Positions 51,286 to 60,164 are shown, counted from the first letter of the stretch. The stretch is DNA of 64,000 nucleotides from Fimenecus sp045613685 (GCA_045613685.1 JAZLBL010000015.1:1-64000); one strand, 5' to 3'. Notes: generated by a model not told the origin, from the sequence alone. A program made the numbers and translations.

Positions 51286-52251
51286 TTAATATGTAATTGT
51301 GTAGTCCTTTTCAAAGCACATATCAAGTGAAATGTCGTGAGTGCCAAACATATTAACTGTAAGCATAAGCTTTGTTGGAATAGTATAAGTTGCATTTGTC
51401 ATTCTGTTTGTTGCTTTATCAAATTTCGCAACAACTGTGCAACCACTATATTCTGTTGAGAATTTTTGCACCATTGATGACTCTTCCTTATTCGCAACTT
51501 CATTTGTTTCAATAACGTCAAAAGCCGCACCCACACCTTTGCCAGCTGTTGGGTTAGTTGTATCTTTAGCTACGATTCTTACTTCATAATAGCTTCCCAT
51601 ATCTTTAAAGCTTGCTTCTTTGATATCGTCAACTGTAAGACAACTTACATAGCTTTGATTTGGCACTTGGAAGTTTGCAACAATTTCTTCACGACCTGTA
51701 TATGTAATAGGGTCTGTGTCATCTTGCATAAATTTGTCTTTCATTGGGTCAACCATGCTTTCAAGCACTTTAGGTGCCTTGACTTCATTGATGTTGCGTT
51801 TTTCATAATTCTTAACAACCACAGTTGCCTCACTTTTTACTCTGTTTGCATTTTTGTTGAAATAATCAACAATCTCTGCAGTTGTTTTGCTATCTTTTGA
51901 ATTTTTATTTGTTGTTTCTTCAGGATTTACAGATGTTCCACCATTGTTAGAGTTATTATCTGTGTTGTTACCTGAATCTGACACAGTTGTGCTTTCAGTA
52001 ACGCCTGGTGAATTTGTATCATCATCCTTATCAGGCTTTGGAATTATCAAAGCAACAATAACAATAACTATCGCAAGTATAACTGCAAGCAATGTTTTAA
52101 TTACAGAATTTGCCTTATCTTTCTTTTGCATTGCCGCTAATTCTTTTGCTTTTTCTTCTGCATTCTGATTTTCATAAAGATTTCCGCCACAATATGCACA
52201 CACGGTTGCATATTTATTTGCATTTTCTTTTCCACAATTTGGACAAATCAT
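51286..52251 (-). CDS. Zinc-ribbon membrane protein with Ser/Thr/Asn-rich linker
   Basis: 321 aa. An N-terminal zinc ribbon CPNCGKEN...CAYCGG, then a membrane helix (about 49-71: IKTLLAVILAIVIVIVALII), a low-complexity linker (75-125) and an extracellular domain of about 195 residues that I do not recognise (KYTGREEIVANFQVP-like stretch, then FGTHDISLDMCFEKDYTITY). The arrangement, cytoplasmic zinc ribbon and outer sensor domain, is common in Clostridia. It follows the serine dehydratase fusion gene by 20 bp, so it is probably in that operon. Its stop abuts the glgP relic. Confidence 0.8.
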   Translation of the reverse strand: MICPNCGKENANKYATVCAYCGGNLYENQNAEEKAKELAAMQKKDKANSVIKTLLAVILAIVIVIVALIIPKPDKDDDTNSPGVTESTTVSDSGNNTDNNSNNGGTSVNPEETTNKNSKDSKTTAEIVDYFNKNANRVKSEATVVVKNYEKRNINEVKAPKVLESMVDPMKDKFMQDDTDPITYTGREEIVANFQVPNQSYVSCLTVDDIKEASFKDMGSYYEVRIVAKDTTNPTAGKGVGAAFDVIETNEVANKEESSMVQKFSTEYSGCTVVAKFDKATNRMTNATYTIPTKLMLTVNMFGTHDISLDMCFEKDYTITY

Positions 52252-52271
52252 TTTCCCATACCCCTTTTATT

Positions 52272-53705
52272 TTATATATTCAAAGTTGCAAGTCCACCCT
52301 CACTTGTTTCGCGATATGCTGCGTGAATGTCAAGACCTGTTTTCTTCATTGTTTCAATTACGCTATCGAGCGAGATTTTTCGGGTTTCACTTAAGAAACT
52401 TGCAAGGTTAACAGCATTGATTGCTCTCATTGCTGCAACCGCATTTCTCTCAATGCAAGGAATTTGAACAAGTCCGCAAATCGGGTCGCAAGTGAGTCCC
52501 AAATGATGTTCAATGGCAATTTCAGCAGCATATTCAATCTTACCCCTTTTAAGACCAAAAAGTTCACCCAGTGCCGCAGCGGCCATCGCACACGCCGTAC
52601 CAACTTCTGCCTGACAACCACACTCTGCACCTGAAATTGATGCATTTGTCTTAACAAGATTACCAATAAGCCCAGCAGTTGCAAGTGCTTTTAAAATATC
52701 ACGGTCTGTGTATCCGTGTTTATGTTGCATATAGTAAAGCACAGCCGGCACAACACCTGATGCACCACAAGTTGGTGCAGTAACAATTCTGTTACCCGAT
52801 GCATTCTGCTCACTGACTGCAAAAGCATAAGAACAAACTTCTCTGTTTTCACGGGTTTCTGCACTCTCGCCGATATGCTCCATATTATAAAGATATTTTG
52901 CTTTTTTCTGCACTTCAAGACCACCGGGGAGAATTCCTTCGTCTTCGATTCCGCGTTCAATAGCATCTTTCATTGTTTTCCATACTGTTGAAAGATAATC
53001 CCAGATATATTCACCCTCAACCTCGTCAACATATTGCCACAAGCGATATTTTTTCTCTTTGCAATATGCTTTGATATCTTTGAATGTGCTTAAATTATAA
53101 ACAATAGGCTCAGTTGCAGATTTGCTACCCTCGAACTCAATTCGACCACCGCCGACACTGAAAACACGGATAAAATCAACTTGTTCACCGTCTTTAAAAG
53201 CGAACAAATCCATTGTATTTGGGTGTTCAATATCATTTTTGAGATAGTCAAATTCGACTTCGCAAGGAATTGGTGCTAATGTGTTAATAATAACTGAATC
53301 TGTACAGTGTCCCTTGCCAGTTTTTGCAAGTGAACCATATAAAATTGCCTTGAATGAGTCTGCATCACTATTCTTTTCTTTAAAGAGAATACATGCTTTT
53401 TCAGGACCCATTGTATGTGAGCTTGACGGACCACAACCGATTCTATAAAGTTGATTAAGCGATTCCATACCCTGAAGTTTTTCAACGGTTTTCTTTTCTT
53501 CTTCACTTTCGAAGAAAATATCCATTGAAACGCTGAACACCTTTGCCATTTTATAAAAATTCTCGGCAGATGGCACAGTTTCACCATTTTCCCAAGACAA
53601 AACAGTTGGCTCGTCAGCATTCACTCTATCGGCAAGTCCGCTAACTGACATATTATTCTTTTCTCTTAATTCAGTTATTTTTTTTGAATAAATATCGTTT
53701 AACAT
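52272..53705 (-). CDS. sdaA: L-serine dehydratase fused to an N-terminal XRE helix-turn-helix
   Basis: 477 aa. Residues 1-65 are an XRE-type HTH (ITELREKNNMSVSGLADRVNAD and SWENGETVPSAENFYKMAKVF, in part). Residues ~81-477 are an iron-sulfur L-serine ammonia-lyase with both the beta-type part (YRIGCGPSSSHTMGP) and the alpha-type part (APTCGASG, SGAECGCQAEVG, LTCDPICGLVQIPC) in one chain. The cluster cysteines are all present, so it should convert serine to pyruvate and ammonia. The DNA-binding domain is unusual for this enzyme and suggests that it also binds a promoter, perhaps its own. It follows a YhcH-family gene by 1 bp. Confidence 0.93.
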   Translation of the reverse strand: MLNDIYSKKITELREKNNMSVSGLADRVNADEPTVLSWENGETVPSAENFYKMAKVFSVSMDIFFESEEEKKTVEKLQGMESLNQLYRIGCGPSSSHTMGPEKACILFKEKNSDADSFKAILYGSLAKTGKGHCTDSVIINTLAPIPCEVEFDYLKNDIEHPNTMDLFAFKDGEQVDFIRVFSVGGGRIEFEGSKSATEPIVYNLSTFKDIKAYCKEKKYRLWQYVDEVEGEYIWDYLSTVWKTMKDAIERGIEDEGILPGGLEVQKKAKYLYNMEHIGESAETRENREVCSYAFAVSEQNASGNRIVTAPTCGASGVVPAVLYYMQHKHGYTDRDILKALATAGLIGNLVKTNASISGAECGCQAEVGTACAMAAAALGELFGLKRGKIEYAAEIAIEHHLGLTCDPICGLVQIPCIERNAVAAMRAINAVNLASFLSETRKISLDSVIETMKKTGLDIHAAYRETSEGGLATLNI

Positions 53706-53706
53706 A

Positions 53707-54153
53707 TTACACCTTAACCTTTACTACAACTTTACGACAAGTCATAGATTTATTGTTAGTTGCTACGCCCGGGCAATGTAAATCATTTGGATAAAGCACC
53801 ATAAAACTATTCTCAATAAGTGTAATAGTTTCTGTTTTACACTCATAAAACCACACATCGTTTTGGGGTAACGCTTCGGTTTCTTTTTCGGCATATCCTA
53901 TGGGTGCAACGCCTATAAGCTCTTCACCTTTCACCATAAACTGAATATCTATGTATTTTTTATGTGCTTCGGCTATGGTCTTTTCAGGGTCGGTATCATA
54001 AGACTGCACCATATAGAAAATATTGTCACCATCAAGTTCATATCTACCCAATTCCATAGTGTTGAAATCAGTATTTGCAAGGAATTGGAGAGCAGTATAA
54101 ACCCTACCTAATCCTTTATAATTCTCTATGTTTTTTAAAGTATCAAAAATCAT
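53707..54153 (-). CDS. YhcH/YjgK/YiaL-family cupin protein
   Basis: 148 aa, a single cupin-like domain (DUF386). The visible conserved pieces are AHKKYIDIQFMVKGEELIGVAP, FYECKTETITLIENSFMVLYPNDLHCPG and KVVVKVKV. The family includes the beta-galactosidase beta subunit-like EbgC and proteins found with sialic acid or sugar acid catabolism; the Asp/His cluster in LYPNDLHCPG probably binds a metal. It leads the operon with the serine dehydratase fusion and the zinc-ribbon gene. Confidence 0.88.
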   Translation of the reverse strand: MIFDTLKNIENYKGLGRVYTALQFLANTDFNTMELGRYELDGDNIFYMVQSYDTDPEKTIAEAHKKYIDIQFMVKGEELIGVAPIGYAEKETEALPQNDVWFYECKTETITLIENSFMVLYPNDLHCPGVATNNKSMTCRKVVVKVKV

Positions 54154-54158
54154 AACAT

Positions 54159-54186
54159 CACCTATTCAAATATATCAAATTAGGTG
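54159..54186. promoter_or_regulatory. Candidate operator in the YhcH promoter
   Basis: Inverted repeat CACCTA (54159-54164) ... TAGGTG (54181-54186), 16-nt gap, spanning the -10 box. Confidence 0.4.
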
Positions 54187-54197
54187 CTAAAAGTCAA
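54169..54197 (-). promoter_or_regulatory. Promoter of the yhcH-serine dehydratase operon
   Basis: On the minus strand TTGACT (54192-54197), a 17-nt spacer and TATATT (54169-54174). Confidence 0.75.
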
Positions 54198-54198
54198 T

Positions 54199-54235
54199 AA
54201 AAATAGGGACGAGATATAACCCGTCCCCACAAAAA
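54199..54235 (-). terminator. Intrinsic terminator after the ferritin-like gene
   Basis: On the minus strand GGGACG pairs with CGTCCC around a short AT-rich loop, followed by TATTTTTATTG. Confidence 0.7.
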
Positions 54236-54240
54236 TTTAA

Positions 54241-54675
54241 TTACAAAAATTGTCGCATCTGAATTGTCAAATCTTCTTCAAGATTTATGAGTCTTTTGCA
54301 GATATCCTTTGATTTCTCATCTGCCGCAACATATTGATTAAGATATTTATTGAGAGATTTAACACCCATATTACACCCTTCGGTAATCAAATCTGCAATA
54401 GTATGGTCACTTTCATTCATAACAAGTTTCATATTAGTTTTAAGCCACGACATACCCTTTGCCATCGGATTTGGCTCTTTACCGTCATCACGATATCTGT
54501 CAAGAAGTTCTTGCAATTCTTTATCTAACTTTTTATGCTCTTCTTTTGAGTCTTCAAGGTCTTTTTTGAGTCGGTCAGATTTAACATAATCCAACACATC
54601 ATCAATGGATGAAACGCCCATTTTAATACCTGCATCGCACTCACGAAGCAATTTAATTGTATCTTGTTCAACCAT
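54241..54675 (-). CDS. Ferritin-like four-helix protein (DUF2383-like)
   Basis: 144 aa, entirely helical with no membrane helix. MVEQDTIKLLRECDAGIKMGVSSIDDVLDYV opens the first helix pair; EEHKKLDKELQELLDRYRDDGKEPNP and TNMKLVMNESDHTIADLITEGCNMGVKSLNKYL follow. Size and the conserved Glu/His positions in the helices resemble the ferritin-like DUF2383 group; I do not see a defined metal motif. The frame runs 13 codons further, but AAAGGAGT precedes the ATG at 54675. That ribosome binding site lies within the stem of the sulP terminator hairpin. Confidence 0.82.
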   Translation of the reverse strand: MVEQDTIKLLRECDAGIKMGVSSIDDVLDYVKSDRLKKDLEDSKEEHKKLDKELQELLDRYRDDGKEPNPMAKGMSWLKTNMKLVMNESDHTIADLITEGCNMGVKSLNKYLNQYVAADEKSKDICKRLINLEEDLTIQMRQFL

Positions 54676-54730
54676 AAAAAAATACTCCTTTGCTTTTTTA
54701 ATAGTATTTACCAAAAAAGCAAGGAGTATT
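54674..54730 (-). terminator. sulP terminator hairpin containing the ribosome binding site of the next gene
   Basis: The arms 54713-54730 and 54681-54699 form an 18-bp stem with a 1-nt bulge and 13-nt loop on the minus strand, followed by TTTTTTT. The 3' arm holds the AAAGGAG of the ferritin-like gene, whose ATG lies immediately after the T-run. Confidence 0.8.
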
Positions 54731-54742
54731 ACAAATTATCTT

Positions 54743-56404
54743 TTATTTAATTTCTGAAGCACGTTTCAATGCATCATCAATGTGTGGACAGAAATTCTCT
54801 GCGCCAACCTTATCGTAGAAACCTGCTTTTTGCATAGCGTGCAAAGGTTGCTCATTTACGTGAGAAAGCACCAACGAAACACCTTTTTTCTGACATTTTT
54901 TATAAAGCATTTCAAGAGAGTTCATTGCTGTCGCATCAATCGCAGGAACCGCTCTCATTCTAAGCACTATGCAATGTGTTTTTTCATTATATTTAATATC
55001 GAGAATTTTGTCTGCAGCGCCAAAGAAAAGTGGACCACTGATTTCATAAACCCTTACATTTTCAGGCACAACTTTTAAGTCAAGACTGTCTGTGTCGTTT
55101 TCGCTATCAATCTGTTTCCAACCTGTAACTGCTGTTTCTTCACTCATTCGTTTCATAAACAACATAGCCGCAAGCACCATACCAACTTCAATAGCAATAA
55201 CAAGGTCAAAAATTACAGTAAGACCAAATGTGATTACCATAACGATAATATCGTTTTTAGGTGCAGCTTTAAGAATATGCACGAACTTTTTCCACTCGCT
55301 CATATTATAAGCAACCATAAAGAGAATTGCCGCAATCGTAGGCATTGGAATAAGCCCTGCAAGTGGCATAAGGAATAAAAGCACAACAAGAAGAACTATC
55401 GCATGAACCATACCTGCAACCGGTGTTCGACCACCATTTTTAGCATTTGCTGCAGTTCTTGCGATTGCACCTGTTGCGGGAATGCCACCAAATAAAACTG
55501 ATGCAATATTGCCCACGCCCTGTGCCACCAATTCTGCATTAGAGTTATGACGAGAATGTACCATACTGTCTGCAACAACGCAAGAGAGAAGTGATTCAAT
55601 AGCAGCAAGAATTGCAATAGTAAATGCATCGGGCAAAACTGCTGAAACTTTACTGAAACTGAATTCCATATCAGTTAACACAAATTGTGGAAAACCTGAT
55701 GGAATTGTATAAAGGTCACCGATTGTGAAAACCCCACCATCAAGACCTGGGATAAACTTCACCATAAGCGCGCCAACAACAACCGCAATAAGTGATGGTG
55801 GAACTTTTTTCTCAAATTTAGGATAAATAATGAGAATTGCAAGAGATACCGCACCAACCAAAAGTGCTTGCCAACTGAATGTATCTATTGCATGAATGTT
55901 TGCTTCGATTTTTTCAATAGTTTCAATAGGCTTAATGCCATCCGCATATTGAAGACCAAGAAAGTCTTTAATCTGACCAATGAAAATTGTTACTGCAATA
56001 CCCGCTGTGAAACCTGTTGTGATTGTGTATGGAATAAATTTAATAAGTGAGCCTAGTTTAAACACACCCATTAAAATAAGGAAGATACCTGCAAGAATTG
56101 TTGCGACAATAAGCCCTTCCATACCCTGAGTTGCCACAATGCCTGCAACAACTGTTGCAAATGCAGCAGTCGGACCTGCAATTTGAACTCGGCTACCACC
56201 TAAAAAAGACACCACAAAACCAGCAAAAATAGCGGTATAAACACCACATGCCGGCTCAACGCCCGACGCCAACGCCAATGCGATTGACAATGGCAAAGCA
56301 ATGATTGCAACAATTACACCTGCAATAATATCCTTTGCAAATTGGTCTTTTTTATAGTTTTTTATAACGGAAAAGAATTTCGGTTTAAGATAAAAGCTTT
56401 TCAT
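54743..56404 (-). CDS. SulP-family anion transporter with STAS domain
   Basis: 553 aa. It has 10 to 12 hydrophobic segments, family motifs PLSIALALASGVEPACGVYTAIFAGFV (in part), GLIPMPTIAAILFMVAYNM, and a C-terminal STAS domain (about 430-550; EISGPLFFGAADKI, VLRMRAVPAIDATAMNSLE). It is an H+- or Na+-coupled importer of sulfate, bicarbonate or dicarboxylates; the substrate cannot be read out. It has its own promoter with an inverted repeat in the leader. Confidence 0.93.
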   Translation of the reverse strand: MKSFYLKPKFFSVIKNYKKDQFAKDIIAGVIVAIIALPLSIALALASGVEPACGVYTAIFAGFVVSFLGGSRVQIAGPTAAFATVVAGIVATQGMEGLIVATILAGIFLILMGVFKLGSLIKFIPYTITTGFTAGIAVTIFIGQIKDFLGLQYADGIKPIETIEKIEANIHAIDTFSWQALLVGAVSLAILIIYPKFEKKVPPSLIAVVVGALMVKFIPGLDGGVFTIGDLYTIPSGFPQFVLTDMEFSFSKVSAVLPDAFTIAILAAIESLLSCVVADSMVHSRHNSNAELVAQGVGNIASVLFGGIPATGAIARTAANAKNGGRTPVAGMVHAIVLLVVLLFLMPLAGLIPMPTIAAILFMVAYNMSEWKKFVHILKAAPKNDIIVMVITFGLTVIFDLVIAIEVGMVLAAMLFMKRMSEETAVTGWKQIDSENDTDSLDLKVVPENVRVYEISGPLFFGAADKILDIKYNEKTHCIVLRMRAVPAIDATAMNSLEMLYKKCQKKGVSLVLSHVNEQPLHAMQKAGFYDKVGAENFCPHIDDALKRASEIK

Positions 56405-56412
56405 ATGCTCAC

Positions 56413-56438
56413 ATCCGTATTATCAATTTCTAACGGAT
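56413..56438. promoter_or_regulatory. Inverted repeat in the sulP leader
   Basis: ATCCGT (56413-56418) and ACGGAT (56433-56438) with a 14-nt gap, between the -10 box and the start codon. It could form a leader hairpin over the start region or be an operator. Confidence 0.4.
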
Positions 56439-56441
56439 AAA

Positions 56442-56470
56442 ATATTAGCACTTTTATACAAGGTAGTCAA
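56442..56470 (-). promoter_or_regulatory. Promoter of the sulP gene
   Basis: On the minus strand TTGACT (56465-56470), a 17-nt spacer and TAATAT (56442-56447). Confidence 0.75.
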
Positions 56471-56493
56471 GAATTATTTGTAAGTTTTGCCGA

Positions 56494-56526
56494 AAAAAAT
56501 AAAGAGTGATTTTCATCACTCTTTTT
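56494..56526 (-). terminator. Intrinsic terminator after the esterase gene
   Basis: On the minus strand AAAGAGTGAT / ATCACTCTTT with a GAAA loop, followed by ATTTTTTTC. Confidence 0.85.
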
Positions 56527-56529
56527 GGT

Positions 56530-57462
56530 TTATTTTATATATTTTTCAACAAATTCATAAGCATCATCAAAACATATTTTACTCTTTTTGAAAATCGGCA
56601 TAATCGCCCAAGCGTGATTACCGATTATTCCGTCTGCTTTGAATTGTTTATTGTGAACGCCAAGTTTATCTAACTCAGCACACAAATCAAAGGTTTCAAA
56701 TCTCAACTTATCATTTGTTGACCACACCGCATAGGTTGGTGGAAACTTTTCACTAAACTTTGGTGAGCAATATTTTGCATCATCAGTTTTTAAGAATTCT
56801 CTTGTATCTTCAAGATTTTTACCCAAAAATGTAGTAACCATCATCTTCATGTCAGGGAATTCTGATTGCTCTTTATCACTATCAGTTAATCTTTGCAAAT
56901 CAAAGCAACCACAGATTGACACAAGCGCCTTGATTTTTGCCTTGCCGAAATGACGAAAATCAATACCGAGTCCATCAAGAGCCGATTTATCATTAAAGCA
57001 ATTTGCTACATAAGAGATATAATATCCCCCTGCACTCTCACCTGCGATTACAATGTTTTCAGGGTCAAAATTATTTTCTTCTGCTGTATCAAGAATCTGG
57101 TCAATCGCCTTGAAAATTTCAAAAAGTTGTGCAGGATAAACCTTATCAGGTGCCCAAGTATAACCAATGGATGCAGTGAAAAATCCCTTTTGCGCCCAAT
57201 TTGCAATATATCGGTTTCGCATAGGTGTAATGCCCGAAACCCAACCACCACCATGAATATAAATAAACAACGGCTTTTTCTCACGCTTTAAATCCTTGCG
57301 ACAATATGTATAGATTTTATTCTGTTTCCCATCATCATAACTTTGAATTTCATACTCTAAATTTTCAGGACAAGGGCGCACAGTCAGTGCATATACAAGC
57401 AATTCAGTAAAATTATACCAATATTGACCCAACTTGCCACGAATATAAAGTTTTTTATCCAT
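56530..57462 (-). CDS. Alpha/beta hydrolase (hormone-sensitive-lipase-like esterase)
   Basis: 310 aa, cytoplasmic. The HGGGW oxyanion motif lies in FIYIHGGGWVSG, and the nucleophile elbow GESAGG in IVIAGESAGGYYIS. A catalytic Asp region (VWSTNDKLRFETF) and a final His (GNHAWA) complete the triad order of the HSL/acetyl-hydrolase family. It should cleave short acyl or acetyl esters, such as acetylated sugars, but the substrate is unknown. It has its own promoter and terminator. Confidence 0.9.
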   Translation of the reverse strand: MDKKLYIRGKLGQYWYNFTELLVYALTVRPCPENLEYEIQSYDDGKQNKIYTYCRKDLKREKKPLFIYIHGGGWVSGITPMRNRYIANWAQKGFFTASIGYTWAPDKVYPAQLFEIFKAIDQILDTAEENNFDPENIVIAGESAGGYYISYVANCFNDKSALDGLGIDFRHFGKAKIKALVSICGCFDLQRLTDSDKEQSEFPDMKMMVTTFLGKNLEDTREFLKTDDAKYCSPKFSEKFPPTYAVWSTNDKLRFETFDLCAELDKLGVHNKQFKADGIIGNHAWAIMPIFKKSKICFDDAYEFVEKYIK

Positions 57463-57479
57463 TCAAATCACCCAAGAAA

Positions 57480-57508
57480 ATTCTAGCACAAATAAAACAA
57501 GAATTCAA
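57480..57508 (-). promoter_or_regulatory. Promoter of the esterase gene
   Basis: On the minus strand TTGAAT (57503-57508), a 17-nt spacer and TAGAAT (57480-57485). Confidence 0.65.
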
Positions 57509-57521
57509 TAAACTACCAATC

Positions 57522-57556
57522 AAAAAACGGTAGGTTTTCACCTACCGTTTAGTTTT
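57522..57556 (-). terminator. Intrinsic terminator after glgP
   Basis: On the minus strand AAACGGTAGG / CCTACCGTTT with a 6-nt loop, followed by TTTTTTG. The twin element is at 51215-51240. Confidence 0.85.
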
Positions 57557-59970
57557 TATTTCTTGAATGCTGATTTTGTGTTCCAGATGTTAGCTGCATA
57601 TTCGTTAATAGCACGGTCTGCTGCAAAACGTCCTGCACCTGAAATATTCATAAGTGACATCTTATTCCAGTTATCGCGGTCAAGGAAATCCTTGGCAATT
57701 CTCTGTTGAGTATTTCTATAATCTTCAAAGTCTGCAAGAACCATATATGGGTCGTGGTGGATGATTGAAGATGTAACTTCATGGAACATCTTGCCACCAA
57801 TACCATTTTGGTTAGCAAAATCAAGAATTTTGCGGATTTCTGCATTGTTGTTGTAGAAATTCAATGGCATGTAGCCCTGTCTCTGTAACTGTTGAACTTC
57901 AGGTGTTTTCATACCGAAGATATAGATGTTGTCTTCTCCAACTGCTTCATAGATTTCAACGTTTGCGCCGTCCATTGTACCAAGTGTTACTGCACCGTTA
58001 AGCATAAGTTTCATGTTGCCTGTACCTGATGCTTCTGTACTTGCAAGTGAAATCTGCTCTGAAATATCAGCCGCAGGCATAAGTTTTTCTGCAAGAGTAA
58101 CATTATAATCTTCAACATAAACAACTTTAAGTCTTCCCTTAACATCAGGGTCGTTGTTGATTACATCAGCAAGTGCACAGATGAAAGAAATAATCTTCTT
58201 TGCTACAAAATATCCTGACGCAGCTTTTGCACCGAAAATATATGTGTGAGGAATAAACTCACCATTTGGATTTTCTTTGATTGCAAGATATTGTGAAAGA
58301 ATATTGAGCGCATTAAGATGCTGACGCTTATATTCATGTAAACGCTTAACCTGAACATCAAAAATTGAATCTGGGTCAAGTTGAATTCCGTTATGTTTAA
58401 GAACATATTTTGCAAACTCTTCTTTGTTTGCACGTTTAATTTTGCCAAGTTCATCGAGAACTGCTTTATCGTCCTTATACTTTCTTAAATCAAGAAGCTT
58501 GTCAGCATCTTTAACAAACCCGTCGCCAATTAAATCTGTAAGATAATTTGTAAGTTTTGGGTTAGCCTGACAGAGCCATCTTCTGTGAGCAATACCATTA
58601 GTAACATTTGTAAACTTGTTTGGTGTGAGCGCATAGAAATCTGAGAAAACAGTGTCTTTAAGAATATCGCTATGAAGAGCAGAAACGCCATTTACGCAGT
58701 GTGAACCTGCAACGCAAAGGTTTGCCATTCTTACAACACCATTTGACATAATTGCCATTCTTTCAACTGTGTCTGCGTTTTGTGTATTTTCCCAAACAAA
58801 AGAACGGAAACGATTATCGATTTCTTTGGTGATTTGCCAGATACGAGGCATAAGACGTTTATAAAGGTCTTCTGGCCAACACTCGAGCGCTTCTTTCATA
58901 ACAGTGTGGTTAGTATAAGCAACTGTATTTGTAACAATATTCCAAGCTTCGTCCCAGCCATAGCCACATTCGTCGAGCATAATTCTCATAAGCTCTGGAA
59001 TTGCCATTGTTGGGTGAGTATCGTTAACGTGGATAGCAACTTTATCTGCAAAGTTATCCATTGTGCCAAACTCACGAAGGTGTTTTTGAACGATATCCTG
59101 AATTGATGCTGACACAAGGAAATACTGCTGACGAAGACGAAGTGATTTGCCTTCTGGATGGTTGTCAGCTGGATAAAGAACTTTACTGATAACCTCTGCC
59201 ATAGCGTTTCTTTCCATAGCTCTCATATAGTCACCCTGATTAAAGAGTGCCATATCAAGACCAGGTGCCTTTGCAGCCCAAAGACGAAGAACTGAAATAC
59301 CTTTTCCGTCTTTACCTGCAACGTGCATATCATAAGGAATAGCCTGAATTACTGTTGGGTTTTCAATTTCAACATGGTGATAGTGATTTTCCCAAGTGTC
59401 ACGAACTTCGCCCTCAAAGTTGATGTTGATTGCGCTTTCTTCGTGTGGTACAAGCCATACTTCCCCTCCAGGAAGCCAGAAATCAGGAAGCTCTGTCTGC
59501 CAACCATCAACAAGCTTCTGTTTGAAGATACCATATTCATAAAGAATCGAATAACCCTTTGAAACATAACCCTGAGTTGCAAGGCCATCGAGATAGCAAG
59601 CAGCAAGACGACCAAGACCGCCGTTGCCAAGACCTGCGTCAGGTTCACAATCATAGATTGAGTCCATCTTTACGCCATAGTCTTTCAAAACACTTTCAAA
59701 AACTTTTGTAAGGTTAAGATTGTAAAGGTTGTTTTTAAGTGAACGACCCATAAGGAATTCCATACAGAGATAATAAACTCTCTTTGTTCCTTTTTTTGAG
59801 CCTTCTTTTGAAAATTCTGCTCTGCCCTGACTCATCATATCTCTGAGAATCAAAACAATGGCTTTATAGAACTGCTCGTTTGTAGCTTCTTCGGGTCTTA
59901 CACCGATAAAATGAGAAAGTTTTGAGTCAACAAGCTCTTTTGCTTGTTTCTTTGTAAGGTTATAATTCAT
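57556..59970 (-). CDS. glgP: Glycogen/starch phosphorylase
   Basis: 804 aa. It releases glucose 1-phosphate from alpha-1,4-glucans. The PLP Lys654 lies in EASGTGNMKLMLNGAVTLGTMDG (in part). The N-terminal RVYYLCMEFLMGRSL, LGNGGLGRLAACYLDG, and ADNHPEGKSLRLRQQYF are diagnostic of the GT35 family, as is VNDTHPTMAIPELMRI. A complete C-terminus ends IWNTKSAFKK. It has its own near-consensus promoter and terminator, and no other glycogen genes are adjacent. A decayed copy of its last codons lies at 51245. Confidence 0.97.
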   Translation of the reverse strand: MNYNLTKKQAKELVDSKLSHFIGVRPEEATNEQFYKAIVLILRDMMSQGRAEFSKEGSKKGTKRVYYLCMEFLMGRSLKNNLYNLNLTKVFESVLKDYGVKMDSIYDCEPDAGLGNGGLGRLAACYLDGLATQGYVSKGYSILYEYGIFKQKLVDGWQTELPDFWLPGGEVWLVPHEESAININFEGEVRDTWENHYHHVEIENPTVIQAIPYDMHVAGKDGKGISVLRLWAAKAPGLDMALFNQGDYMRAMERNAMAEVISKVLYPADNHPEGKSLRLRQQYFLVSASIQDIVQKHLREFGTMDNFADKVAIHVNDTHPTMAIPELMRIMLDECGYGWDEAWNIVTNTVAYTNHTVMKEALECWPEDLYKRLMPRIWQITKEIDNRFRSFVWENTQNADTVERMAIMSNGVVRMANLCVAGSHCVNGVSALHSDILKDTVFSDFYALTPNKFTNVTNGIAHRRWLCQANPKLTNYLTDLIGDGFVKDADKLLDLRKYKDDKAVLDELGKIKRANKEEFAKYVLKHNGIQLDPDSIFDVQVKRLHEYKRQHLNALNILSQYLAIKENPNGEFIPHTYIFGAKAASGYFVAKKIISFICALADVINNDPDVKGRLKVVYVEDYNVTLAEKLMPAADISEQISLASTEASGTGNMKLMLNGAVTLGTMDGANVEIYEAVGEDNIYIFGMKTPEVQQLQRQGYMPLNFYNNNAEIRKILDFANQNGIGGKMFHEVTSSIIHHDPYMVLADFEDYRNTQQRIAKDFLDRDNWNKMSLMNISGAGRFAADRAINEYAANIWNTKSAFKK

Positions 59971-60025
59971 ACAAATCCTCCAAAAACATTTATAAAAAAC
60001 ATAAAAATTTAAAGTCTGTTTGTTT

Positions 60026-60054
60026 ATTTTACACTAAATTTATGTATTTTTCAA
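60026..60054 (-). promoter_or_regulatory. Promoter of glgP
   Basis: On the minus strand TTGAAA (60049-60054), a 17-nt spacer and TAAAAT (60026-60031), about 56 nt before the ATG, leaving an AT-rich leader. Confidence 0.75.
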
Positions 60055-60119
60055 CTGTAATAAGCAATTATTTTTGATTTTTATTAAACAATATTTAACA
60101 ATTATCTATTTTATTTGTA

Positions 60120-60153
60120 AAAACATAAAAAAGCACCGTAAAAACGGTGCTTT
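60120..60153 (-). terminator. Intrinsic terminator after the 60165 lipoprotein gene
   Basis: AAAGCACCGT / ACGGTGCTTT on the minus strand around 4 to 5 nt, followed by TTTTATG. Confidence 0.8.
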
Positions 60154-60164
60154 GATATACAAAA

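Noticed and set aside
54206..54232. Third copy of the 39977-40051 palindromic repeat
   Set aside because: The GGGACG/CGTCCC stem resembles an arm of the element, but it has a T-run and position typical of an ordinary terminator and lacks the rest of the repeat.
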